64,000 bases of DNA from Cucumis sativus (Eukaryota > Streptophyta > Magnoliopsida > Cucurbitales > Cucurbitaceae), in contig NC_026655.2 in NCBI RefSeq assembly GCF_000004075.3, positions 18,709,489-18,773,488 of the forward strand, given 5' to 3'. A program made the translations under genes and the position numbers. Under the pieces are notes generated by a model, which did not search any database, was not told the DNA's origin, and was given only the letters and a program-made list of their open reading frames with translations. Positions 1 through 10,511 of this stretch are shown here, in pieces; position 1 is the first letter of the stretch; the number at the start of each line of letters is the position of its first letter.

Positions 1-2091
1 TACTGTCAATATTAATGATCGTTGGATTATATACCAGTGATTACTTTATGTATTTCCAAAGGATTTTGGATGTGTGTTTTGATTTTTTCTTTCTTTTTTG
101 TTTTGGATTTGATTTCATCGCATCTAGAATTTGAGATTATTTAATGAGTGGGGGTTTTATTGAGTAAACAGAAAAGATTATCTTTAAAGTTGTTCAGTGA
201 ATTTATGTCAGTTTTTGTCTGTCAAGTCATAGCTTAAGATGTCATATTGGAGCATTCTAGACGTTAAACTATACCTTTTAAATCTACTAAATTTATTCTC
301 ACTTATAGTTTTTCTTGTTCTACCTCGTAGTATTGATAAATTGTTACGTTGGAAATGTGAAATATATTTTAATATAGTAAACAAAAAAACCAGAAAGTTA
401 TTTTAATGGAGTGAAAACATTTTACCATTTTAATTATATTAGTAAATAAGTTTGGCAATTTTGTAGTGTGTGAAAACAACCTCAAAAATAAATTTTTATT
501 TTAGTTCTTGGAATGATGGTATGAAAATGTAGTTGATATATCATCAATATCGAGTGTTAAACTGTTGTTATTGTTTTAAAAGTTAAATATTTGTGTGAAA
601 TTTGAAAATTTTATTTATTACATATCTATTATTCCATCATTTTTAATATGACAAATGACTAAATTTATGACTAACTAGATAACAATTCAAGCATGACTTC
701 ATACAAGATTTTTTTAAAATTTGTTACAAAATAGCAGGGAATTCAAATAACGCTTGTGTTCCAAAATAAAAATTAAAGTTTTTATTAAAAACATATAAAA
801 TCAGAGAGGAAAATGATAGATATATGTATAGAAACAATAAGTAGGTTAAATGTTAACACTTTGAAGTTTACTGATTAAATAATTGCATAAATGATTATGT
901 TATTAAGTTTCATAATAATAATAATAATAGCAAATATATTCAACTTACTTTGCTATTTGTATTTTAAAATTTATTAAAAGCTAGGAAAATTTTATAATAA
1001 AAATAAAAAATAAGAAAAATTATATACATGTAAAAAAAAACAAAATAAATTAAAAGACAAAAGATAGAGAAATGTTGATATATATAATAATATATATATA
1101 TTGAGGGTTTTGCCTTAACAAAGATATATATATATACACACACATATGAATATGAATATGAATATGATATATGAATGCATGCAAGCTCTGACATCCTTGA
1201 ACCTGACACCGACACGTGTCCAATTACTAAAAGAGTAATGGGTAAAATTAATGTCCACGTGTCCTGAGACTAACATGCACTCATGTGGATACCATTACCT
1301 AATCATAATTCATACCCATCCGTCTCTCTCTCTTTTCTACTTTTCCTCTCTCCTTATTTACTTTATTTTTTCTATTTTTATTCTTCTTTTTCACGTTTTT
1401 TTGTTTTTTTCTGTCAATTTTTAGACATTATTTTTATTGACCTACTTAATAACCTATGCATCAGTTATATATTAAACTAGCTAGATTGAAATAAATATCT
1501 GATATTTTTATATTTAAAGTTAGGATTGAAATATTTTTCAATTGGTTAATATATCCCTAAATTCATAGTGTAACATCTTTATACATATACATAAAACACA
1601 ACTTTATCATTTCTAAAACTGCACAATTATTTATTTTGATTCAGTATATATAACTAAAATATCAAGAATAATATTTTTATTTTTTATTTTATGTAGTTAT
1701 AAAAAATTAATGAGCTTGACTTGGGATAATAACATGAAATTACTTTTTTTAAGTTAGATATTTGATACTCTAATTAATTTTACAATTATGAATTATCAAA
1801 TAAACAAAGGATTGGGATATATTTATTAATTGAAATCAATTTATTCCCTTCAAGTTTTTTAAATTTGAAAATTGTCAAATTAAAAGTAATTTAAATTTGT
1901 ACATAACTACCTTGGCTTATAACTTATAACAAAGCTTAGCAATAACAAATTAAAATTTGCCACAATATCTTTTTAACAGTTCAATTATGTCACATTATTA
2001 ATATATCCTAATTAGAAGAAAATTTTAGAAGAGAGTCAATACTTACTATTCAAAAACACTGACAATAGAAGCAATAAATTATAGAATTCAA
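1..2091. other. Intergenic, no gene seen
   Basis: A+T-rich DNA with short low-complexity ORFs only (Tyr/Phe-rich translations typical of random A+T sequence). Two CACGTGTC boxes (G-box/ABRE core) lie close together at 1213-1220 and 1256-1263, followed by a CT-rich tract around 1321-1400. That layout would suit a promoter, but AIL5 starts 5.4 kb further on and nothing coding is seen near the boxes. They may serve a gene outside the window. Confidence 0.6.
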
Positions 2092-2996
2092 CCCTACAAG
2101 AAATTGACCTTTTCGTCGATAAAAAAATTGTCGGTGTATTTCAAAAAATGCGTCAACTTCTCTTATATCGAAAAAATGTAGCCGTTATTGGTGCAAACCG
2201 TAGGCGTAGGTCCATCAAAAGAAAGCCTCTAACGATGATGAAAGAAGAGAATTTCAAAGTATACTGCAACTATCCACAAAAGTGAGCATAAATGAAATTA
2301 CTTTGCCAATGCTAGAAATCAGTCCTCAACCAAAAGGTATATTCATCGATGAAAAAAATGTATCGTGGCCAGTTATTATGTTGACGGTGTAGGAATATCG
2401 TTGACATATCCTTGTATTGTCATCAACAACGTTTATTGTTGATGGTGTATGTCTACTACGCCAGCAGTAGTTGCAAATTTTAGTCAGTATATCTATGAAA
2501 TATGTCGATGCCTTGAAATAGTGGTGAATCAAAGAAAACAAAGTGATGAGCGGATAAGAGGAGAAGGGGGTGATGTATTTGTCGATGATGTGGCAACACA
2601 ATGAGAAAATCGGAGGAATAGTTTGGTGTGACGATATTTATTAGAATTAGTAGGAACTTGGACGATCGACACAGTGACGAAAATAGGGTTAGAAAGTTTC
2701 GAAGAAGGCCGCGAAAAAAGAAAAAAGAAAACAAAATGATATGTTAGAACCGCTGATAGTCTACAATAATCTGTCGGTATTGGTCCACCTAAACCAGGTG
2801 ATAATAATAAACCATCAGGTAGATGTCTACCCATGTGGTACAAAATAAGTCGTCGACAAATACCCATCTATGCCACCACTCTAAATATTATCATCAGTGA
2901 TGTCATTTATTGTCGACAATTAAACAACTCATTAACGAATACCACTTTTACCAACGGTATTTAGGAGTGTCGATAGAGGCAAAATTTCTTACGGTA
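2092..2996. mobile_element. Degenerate CACTA-like non-autonomous element
   Basis: The left end reads CCCTACAAGAAATT and the right end, on the opposite strand, TACCGTAAGAAATT. Both resemble the CACTACAAGAAA termini typical of plant CACTA (En/Spm) transposons; the ends continue as similar inverted sequence (GACCTTTTCGTCGAT against GCCTCTATCGAC). The interior repeats short GTCGATG/GTCGGTG-like words, as CACTA subterminal regions do. No transposase is encoded: the ORFs inside are short and unrelated to anything recognised. No 3-bp target duplication is visible, so the ends are decayed or misplaced. Identification is inference from the termini. Confidence 0.45.
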
Positions 2997-5900
2997 AGAC
3001 TTAGAGTTGCACTCTTGTGATCTAGTGTAATGGCAAAATTGATGGTGTTTGAGACGTCAGTGTCATCCAAGATAGTACAAGTTCTCCCATTATTCCTTGA
3101 CATTGTTCTTTCAAAACGATGCTTCCTCCTTGATAGCTTATTGTCGCTTTATATGAATAATGAGTCTAAAACTTTTGGTGAACCTCTAAGATCCCATTGA
3201 CTTGTGAAGGGTTTTCAATATAATTTTCTTTTGTTGTGATTTTGATAGTTTCTTCCTGCTCAAGATGTGAGTTTGGTATATTTTTTTTTTACAATTTGTT
3301 TTGGTTGTAAGCTCTAACTCTTCTACGTACGTTGATCTATTTAAATTCATATCTTTTGCCTCTAATTAAGAAGTTTTTCTTTTGCAATATTATATCACCT
3401 TTTTTTAAAAGAAGAAAGTTAATAAATTTAAACATATGAGCTCCCAACCATTTCGTTCATTTAGTCCATTTCCATAGATTTGATTTAGAGAAGTTAGTAA
3501 GTCGAAGGTAATTCAAATGGAACTAAAAATAACAATAATATAAAAGCAATTAAAGACACCGTACCATTCCCTTCCTCATACACATAAAATAACTGAGGTA
3601 AAAAGTACTAAAATTTACCCATTATAATAATTTAGTTTTGAATTTTGTTGATGAATCGTTTAATTACTCTAATTTAAAAATTTATAATGATATTTTAAAA
3701 TCAAAATTTAATCATAGAATAAATGTAGAGAACAATTGGAAATTAATAATTAAAAGTAGAGAAGTAAATAAAAGGATGAACTAAAAAGTAAGGTTTTCTT
3801 TTTACTATAATTAATTTTCTAACGAAGACTAAAAAATATAAGTTGGTAAAAAAAGAGAGAAAGAAAGAAAAGGAAAAAAAAGTAGGGATGAGAAAGCGAA
3901 AGAGAAAGAGGCGGGAATTGTCTTATGCGAGGAAGTGAGTCAAAAGAAATGAGTACACACTTCCAAATCCCTCTTTCTTTCACACACCTTCCCTACTCCC
4001 TAATCAACACTTCTTACCCTCAAAACAAAACTAAATATAAATATTGATTTTTTTCTTCTTCTTTTTTTGCCCTTTTCCTCCCCTAAGTATTGGGTTTTTA
4101 ATTTCAATTTCATCCAATAATTCCTAAATGTTATTCATTTAAATTTAAATCAGAGTGCACCTTTGATTTTGAAGTAAAGTAATGAAAATCAATTAATTAT
4201 AAATTTTAGTAGAAATTAGCAATGAAATTAAGAAGTGATTATAAAATTCAAATTTCAAGAAAAAAATTGTAATATTTAAAAGCTTACAAATTAAATTGAT
4301 ACAAATACAATGCCACAATTTCAATCCAAGTGTTGAATATAAACTAAATTCAAAATCTACTAAAAGAATAAATTTTCCGAAGAGAAAAGTGAATAGCTAA
4401 GAAAATAAATAAATTGGTGATGTAGTCAACTTTAATATAATTTAAATAGTATAAAATATGCAATATCCATAATAAGTCAAGGATTTGATTTCCTTTTTTC
4501 TATAAGAAAAAATATAATATATAGCAAAAAAAAAAACTATTTACAAAATTGATTATTTAGAACTCATTTAAGTTTTTTTAATAGTTATCGATAAATATGG
4601 ATAAATTAATCTATGATGAATAGATTTAGAGAACTAACTTGTAGTTTAATTAAAAACTAAAAATATTGGGGGATTTGACTGAGAAATAAAAAGAAAAAAA
4701 AAAAAGGGTTAGGGGGAGATTGTTCCCTTTGGTACACTCTTGCTTCCCCACTTTGATACACACATTACATTCTTCACATTCTACCCATCTCTCTCTCTCT
4801 CTCTCTCTATTTTCTTTTCTTTTATTTTTCTTTTGTCGTTTAATTGAATAAAGTAAATACTTTATTTTCTTTGGTCAATTTAACACAATTGTATATCAAA
4901 ATACATAAATCAAATACCCACACCGTTTTCTCATCCCATCCTACTCTTCCACTTGGCTTTTTTTCCCCTCACTCTCTTTCTACATTATTACCTATTTATT
5001 ATTTCTCTAAATTATTCATTTTAATATTCATATAAATCCAATAGAGTTATCACATCATATTCATAGGCAAACATCCATTCACATCAATTTAACTGCTGCC
5101 CATTTCATTCTAACTACAACCTTTTTATATATAAAAAAAGAAGAGTTAGTTTATTTATAAATATAATAAAATATCACTATAATATTATTTTCACTTGGCT
5201 ATCTTGAATTATTTTCTTCTTTTTAGTTAATATAAACTTCATTTTTACCAAACCATTTTCAACCATTAATTTTATTGGGAGAGAACATATATTATTATAA
5301 ATGGTATTGTTACTTGTTACACTTGGAATGGGCAATATGAGTAAGTTTAGTGAGAGTATATATTATAATTAGCGAGAAAGTTAAAATAATTTTCACTTCA
5401 ACATTTTATTTGGCTCAAGAAGGAACTTGGATTTGAAATAGTATGATTTATATGTGTCCTAAGATCAACATTGTTCCCTTTGCCATAAAAAAAATAATAA
5501 AAAATCAGCATTTAGTTCACAAGTTGTTTTCTATCAATTCAAAATGCTCTTCCTAAAACTTCTTATTTTATTTTATTTTATTTTTTAAATGTAGATATAG
5601 TGTAATTATAGTAGGTCAAAACTTTCACGATAATAATAAAGTAATATATATATATTTTTAAATTGTAAACATATCAAAATTTATTCAACGTCAAATTCTA
5701 ATGATCTATAGATAGACTGCAACATTTCAGTTATATATATGTATCATTGATTGATTCTTGTAGATTTTGCTATATTTATAATCCACGGGTACAAAGTTTG
5801 TTAAATAAAATAGTTTAAGATGGTAAATAGAGTAATACTTATTATGTATATCAAATATACACTCATATTCACGCATCTCACTCTATTAATATTAAAGAAA

Positions 5901-6483
5901 AATAACATTTAATCATACAACAACTGCAGGTGTCTAAAATTACTCTTAATTAAACAATTAAGTTATACAATGTGTCTATGAAAACCTCAATGTTCATTTT
6001 TAGTTTAAATGATCTATTGAAAACAAAAACCTATATCAATATAGATAACTATTTGAATTATTTTTAAATTTAATTTTTTTTATAGATTCTATCAACCTTC
6101 ATCTAGTTAATTTTGAGGAGTATTGATATTTAGGATAAATTTTGTAAATATAATTTTTAAAAAGAATTATTTTCAAATAAAAATAGAACAAAAATACTTA
6201 TAAATATAAAATGTTAATAACCATTAATAAGTCACTAATAGATATCATTAGTGTATAATATATAGATTATAAAATATGGTTGTATTCGTAAAAACTTTAT
6301 ATAAAAAATAAGATAATTTAAGGAATGAATAAACAGTTTTCTTTCTAAGTACAATAAAATGTTTAAATCAAAAAGATATTAATGAAAATATCAAAATATC
6401 AAAGAATGAGTTTAGGTGAGGTTGAAGTGAAGAATTTGGATAGGTAATAATATAAATAATAATAAGAATTAAGGCCTCGAAGA
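2997..6483. other. Intergenic region upstream of AIL5
   Basis: About 3.5 kb of A+T-rich sequence with no gene seen. It holds purine-rich tracts (around 3840-3915), a CT microsatellite at 4788-4808 and many oligo-A/T runs. It probably includes distal and proximal promoter sequence of AIL5, but no individual element can be assigned. Confidence 0.55.
4788..4808. repeat. (TC)n microsatellite
   Basis: Uninterrupted TC dinucleotide tract of about 21 bp in the region upstream of AIL5. CT tracts are common in plant 5' leaders, but no gene start is seen just downstream. Confidence 0.9.
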
Positions 6484-6681
6484 ATGTGCAAAACCCTATT
6501 TTCATTATTTTCTCTTTCTTCATCCACCTCTATATCTGTGTCCATTTCTCCTTCCCAAACTCTTTCATTCACAGAGAAAAAAAAGAAAAGAAAAGAGAAA
6601 AACTTCACTCTCCCACTTCCCTTTTTACTCTCTCTTTCCTGTTTCCAAAGCTTCTCTCTATATTTTTTTAAAAAAAAATGA
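6484..6681 (+). other. Upstream ORF overlapping the AIL5 start
   Basis: An ATG at 6484 opens a 65-codon frame whose TGA (6679-6681) overlaps the AIL5 ATG (6678-6680) as ATGA. The predicted peptide is Ser/Phe/Lys-rich and looks non-functional as a protein. If transcription begins upstream of 6484, ribosomes translating it would stop exactly at the main start, which could damp AIL5 translation or allow reinitiation. Whether the leader includes this ATG cannot be told from sequence. Confidence 0.4.
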
Positions 6682-9160
6682 ATAACTCTTCGTCTTCTTC
6701 TTCTTCTTCTCCACCTTCTTCTTCAAATTGGCTTGCCTTTTCTCTTTCTAATCATCCCGACTCTCTTTCTCTCTTCCATCCTAATCCTAATCCTAATCCC
6801 AATCCTATTCCTACTGATCTTTCTATCTTCTCCCCCACCGTCCCCAAGCTTGAGCACTTTCTCCGGCCACCGCCGCCATCTCACTACTCTCCTCATCATT
6901 CTCAGATTTGTGATTCTGATCTCAAAACAATAGCTGCCAGCTTTCTCCGTGGACCACCCACCTCTCATTTCCCTGACCAACACTTTCAACATCTCCACGC
7001 GCCACCGCCGCCGCCGCCTACTCAACCCGATACCCCTCCGCCCCCTCCCCCTAAGAAGGCTGTTGATACTTTTGGCCAACGCACTTCTATTTACCGTGGT
7101 GTCACTAGGTAAGATCATAACTACCTTTCAAATTACCAAAATACCCCCACGTTAAACCCCTCTTATTCTTTTAAAAACAAAAAAGAACACTTTTTTTTTT
7201 AAAAAAAATGAAATTTTAATCTATATAAATATTTATTTTGTTGTTATTGTGGTTCAGGCATAGATGGACTGGACGATATGAAGCCCATTTGTGGGATAAT
7301 AGTTGCAGAAGAGAAGGTCAGAGTAGAAAAGGAAGACAAGGTATTTTTATTTTCATTTTTATTTTGTACTTTTATTACCGTTGTTTTTTTTATTAATTTC
7401 TAGGGTTTCCAAATGTGGAATTTAAGCAGAGTAAAATAGGTTTTTTTTTGGGTGAGTTTCTGATGTGGGTTTCTCTCTCTCTCTCTCTCTCTCTTGTTTT
7501 GATGATCGGACGTGATTATGATCGTTGGCGCTATCGATATATATAATTTCTCCTCAGTTTACTTGGGTGAGTTACTTTCTTCTTCTTCTTCTTCTTCTAT
7601 TTATTTATTTGATTTGTTAATATATATATTTTTAAAAAAGATGTGTTTGATTTATATTTATGGAAATGTATGATTGAGTCATCAAAAAGAACACAGATCA
7701 GACAGGGCGTCTGTCTGGGTTTGAACAGTTCCAAGATTCTCTTTCAAGATTTATTTGAATCATTTTTTAACTTTAATTTTTTTCACCTTCATTTATTGAT
7801 TTTAATTATTATATATTCATGTTACCTTTTTTTTTGAATTTCTGATTAGGTGGTTATGACAAAGAAGAAAAAGCAGCCAGAGCTTATGATCTCGCAGCTC
7901 TCAAGTACTGGGGTCCGACCACCACCACCAACTTTCCGGTGTGTTTTAAAAAAAGATCTTTTTTATTGTTTTTTTTTCTTTATTTTTTAAAACTTTTATT
8001 AATCTTCATTTAAAAGGTGTCCAACTACGAAAAAGAACTGGAGGAGATGAAGAATATGACCAGACAAGAATTTGTAGCTTCGTTAAGAAGGTAGTTTATT
8101 TTTTTTATTTTTTACTTATGTAATAACCAACCCTTAATTTGAATAATGTTTACTTTCATCATTACATATGATATATGTTTTCTTCTTTATATAAATATAG
8201 GAGAAGCAGTGGTTTTTCTAGAGGTGCTTCTATCTACAGAGGTGTAACTAGGTATAATTAATTTACTCATTTTGTTTGTTTTTTTTTTCCTTCCTTTGTA
8301 AAAAATGATTGAAAACGGTATCGTTTTGTTCAGGCACCATCAACATGGCAGATGGCAAGCAAGAATCGGAAGGGTTGCTGGAAATAAAGATCTCTATCTT
8401 GGAACATTCAGTGAGCTCTCTAATTTTAGCAATAAATAATTATTCTATTTCTATTTCATTATTCAAACTATCAAAATATTATTGTGTAGTTAGTTACTCT
8501 TTTTAATTGATTATTGATGTCACATTCTAAAGTTTTTGTATTTAATAATGATTTAACATTTTTATTATAATAGGCACACAAGAAGAAGCAGCCGAGGCCT
8601 ATGATATAGCAGCCATAAAATTCCGAGGGCTAAACGCGGTCACAAACTTCGACATTAGTCGTTACGACGTTAAAAGCATTGCTAGTAGCAACCTTCCCAT
8701 AGGAGGGATGTCTGGCGCCAAATCCAAAACCACCTCTGATTCTGCTGCTTCCGATGGTGGCAGCCGATCGACCGACGAACGTGATGTCCACCATTCTCCT
8801 CCATCTTCAAGTACCTCAACTTTCATCTCCTCGTCATCACAGCCAAACAACAACTCCTCGAGTACTCTAAGCTTCACAATGCCGATCAAACAAGACCCAT
8901 CGGATCAATACTGGTCCATCCTCAGCTATAACCCCGATGCCTTCAATGCAAATCTTCCCAAACCGGACGATAATAATGTTCCAGTACCATTGTTTCAACA
9001 ACCTGAATCCACAATGTTTCCCGCCATCACGGAGCTAGGATCGAGCGGGTCAGGGATGACGGAAGGCGGGATGTATGTACAACAACAGCAACAGTATGGA
9101 ACGCCAATGGCATTTGCAAAAGCAAGTTTTTTTCAGACACCAATTTTTGGTATGGAATGA
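6678..9160 (+). CDS. AIL5: AIL5, AINTEGUMENTA-like double-AP2 transcription factor
   Basis: Nuclear DNA-binding protein of the AP2/ANT (PLETHORA-like) group, which promotes meristem, embryo and organ-primordium growth. Exons: 6678-7108, 7258-7340, 7558-7566, 7850-7938, 8017-8090, 8201-8251, 8334-8410, 8574-9160; all GT-AG, phases agree, giving 466 aa. The first AP2 repeat begins at SIYRGVTR (137-144) and runs to about 203; the linker is about 204-236; the second repeat is about 239-297 ([19 protein letters not shown], then the [14 protein letters not shown] helix). The N-terminus has a Ser run, WLAFSLSN, an NP dipeptide repeat and [18 protein letters not shown], a [12 protein letters not shown] stretch and the ending TPIFGME match AIL5 of Arabidopsis better than ANT or AIL1, as I recall them. 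The 9-nt third exon encodes VYL in repeat 1 and is needed to keep the domain intact. Confidence 0.93.
7472..7494. repeat. (TC)n microsatellite in AIL5 intron 2
   Basis: A 23-bp TC tract about 65 bp upstream of the 9-nt micro-exon. Such pyrimidine tracts can help acceptor recognition, but its distance makes any role in micro-exon splicing speculative. Confidence 0.9.
7577..7598. repeat. (TTC)n microsatellite in AIL5 intron 3
   Basis: A 22-bp TTC tract beginning 11 bp after the micro-exon, inside intron 3. With the TC tract on the other side, the micro-exon sits between two pyrimidine-rich microsatellites. Confidence 0.9.
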
Positions 9161-9191
9161 AGAAAAAGGGGTTTGAAAATTGAAGGTGGTT

Positions 9192-9208
9192 GGGGGGGGG
9201 GGGGGGGG
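9192..9208. repeat. G17 homopolymer in the AIL5 3' UTR
   Basis: Seventeen consecutive G residues, 32 bp after the AIL5 stop codon and thus probably in the 3' UTR. Such a run is rare in A+T-rich DNA and could form a G-quadruplex in RNA. Its exact length is also the kind of call sequencing gets wrong. Confidence 0.9.
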
Positions 9209-10000
9209 TTTGACCAAGGATCCAACTTAGAATTATAGACTCAAAAAAAGGATCTAGTGGACTGACATTTTAGGAATAGCTATTAGCTAAGCTGACTCTA
9301 CTTATGAAATTGTACTGACTTTTTTTTTTTTTTAGACTGTATGTTTCAAATTAAGTCCATTTGAGTTTTTCTTTTTTCTGCATTTTCTTTATGGTCAATC
9401 ACTGACTATATTTTGTCTTTATTATGGGGGAAAATTCTAAAAAAAATGGCTTTTTTTCAGTGTAATCTTTCTTCTCGTTTAGATTCTTGTAAATAGTGGT
9501 TAATGGTATTGGAATTTCCTATTTCACTTGACGTTCTCATCGGTGCACAGTCTTTAGTAAAAAATCTATTCTAACGTAACAATAATTTTGGAACCTTTAT
9601 AGTGCATGTTTAATTAGGAGACTATAACCTCAATGGGTTTGTTATATATGAGTTTTAGTTTTAAGTTCATGTTTTTTATTGAATATTTTGGATCTCGTAC
9701 GTTATTCACTTTTCAACACTGGATTCTCCACTCATTATTATAACACTCGTCAGATTTCAATAATCTTCATGACATTGTAGCTTTCTAATTAACTCCAAAC
9801 AGATTTACGAGAATAATTTGAAAGTACCGAACTACTATTAAACTGAGATATGATAGATTTGAAACATGAAGAAAAAAGAAGAGATGAAAAATGAAAAAGA
9901 AAAGAAAGAAAAGGTGAAAGATTGCGAATCTAGTGAGGTGGGTTGGGTTTGCATGCTTTTGGGGAGTTGGTGTGGATTTGAAGTGGCAGAGAGAGGTCTT

Positions 10001-10020
10001 ACTCACTCACTCACTCACTC
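10001..10020. repeat. (ACTC)5 microsatellite
   Basis: Five perfect ACTC units in intergenic DNA downstream of AIL5. Confidence 0.9.
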
Positions 10021-10471
10021 AATTTTACTTTTCTTTTTCTTTTTTTAAGATTCTTTTTCAATTAATATTTTATCCACCAATGTACCTTCTCTGTACAACA
10101 ACTACAAATATATCATTTTTCTTTTTCTTCTTAACTTTTATGTGTGTGATAATATACAATGTTTCTCTATAATATTTTCTTTTTTGCAATGTCCAGATTT
10201 ACTGTTTTATGCTATGTATTAAAGAACAAACCATTGATAATCAATGCAAATATTTACCATAAAGAAAATCAAAAGGCTAATTATTCATAATAATAAAATT
10301 ACAATCTTAACAAAGTCATCACAGTTATATAGCTTTCAAATTTAGTTAATTAGTTATCTACTCCATTTTAATATAATTACATGTTTTTTTTTAAGTTCAA
10401 TAATGAGCAGAGAATTAAAATCAACTTTTGAACTTTTATGATTAATAGGGTTAGATTATTACTTAATATTG

Positions 10472-10473
<2 letters not shown>

Positions 10474-10509
<36 letters not shown>
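10474..10509. repeat. A36 homopolymer
   Basis: Thirty-six consecutive A residues on the + strand. This might mark the 3' end of an old retroposed sequence, but the flanking DNA on the 5' side is not recognisable and no target duplication is evident. Confidence 0.9.

Positions 10510-10511
<2 letters not shown>

Noticed and set aside
6723..7118. - strand Arg-rich ORF of 131 codons
   Set aside because: Antisense to AIL5 exon 1, where Ser/Pro codons read as Arg on the other strand.
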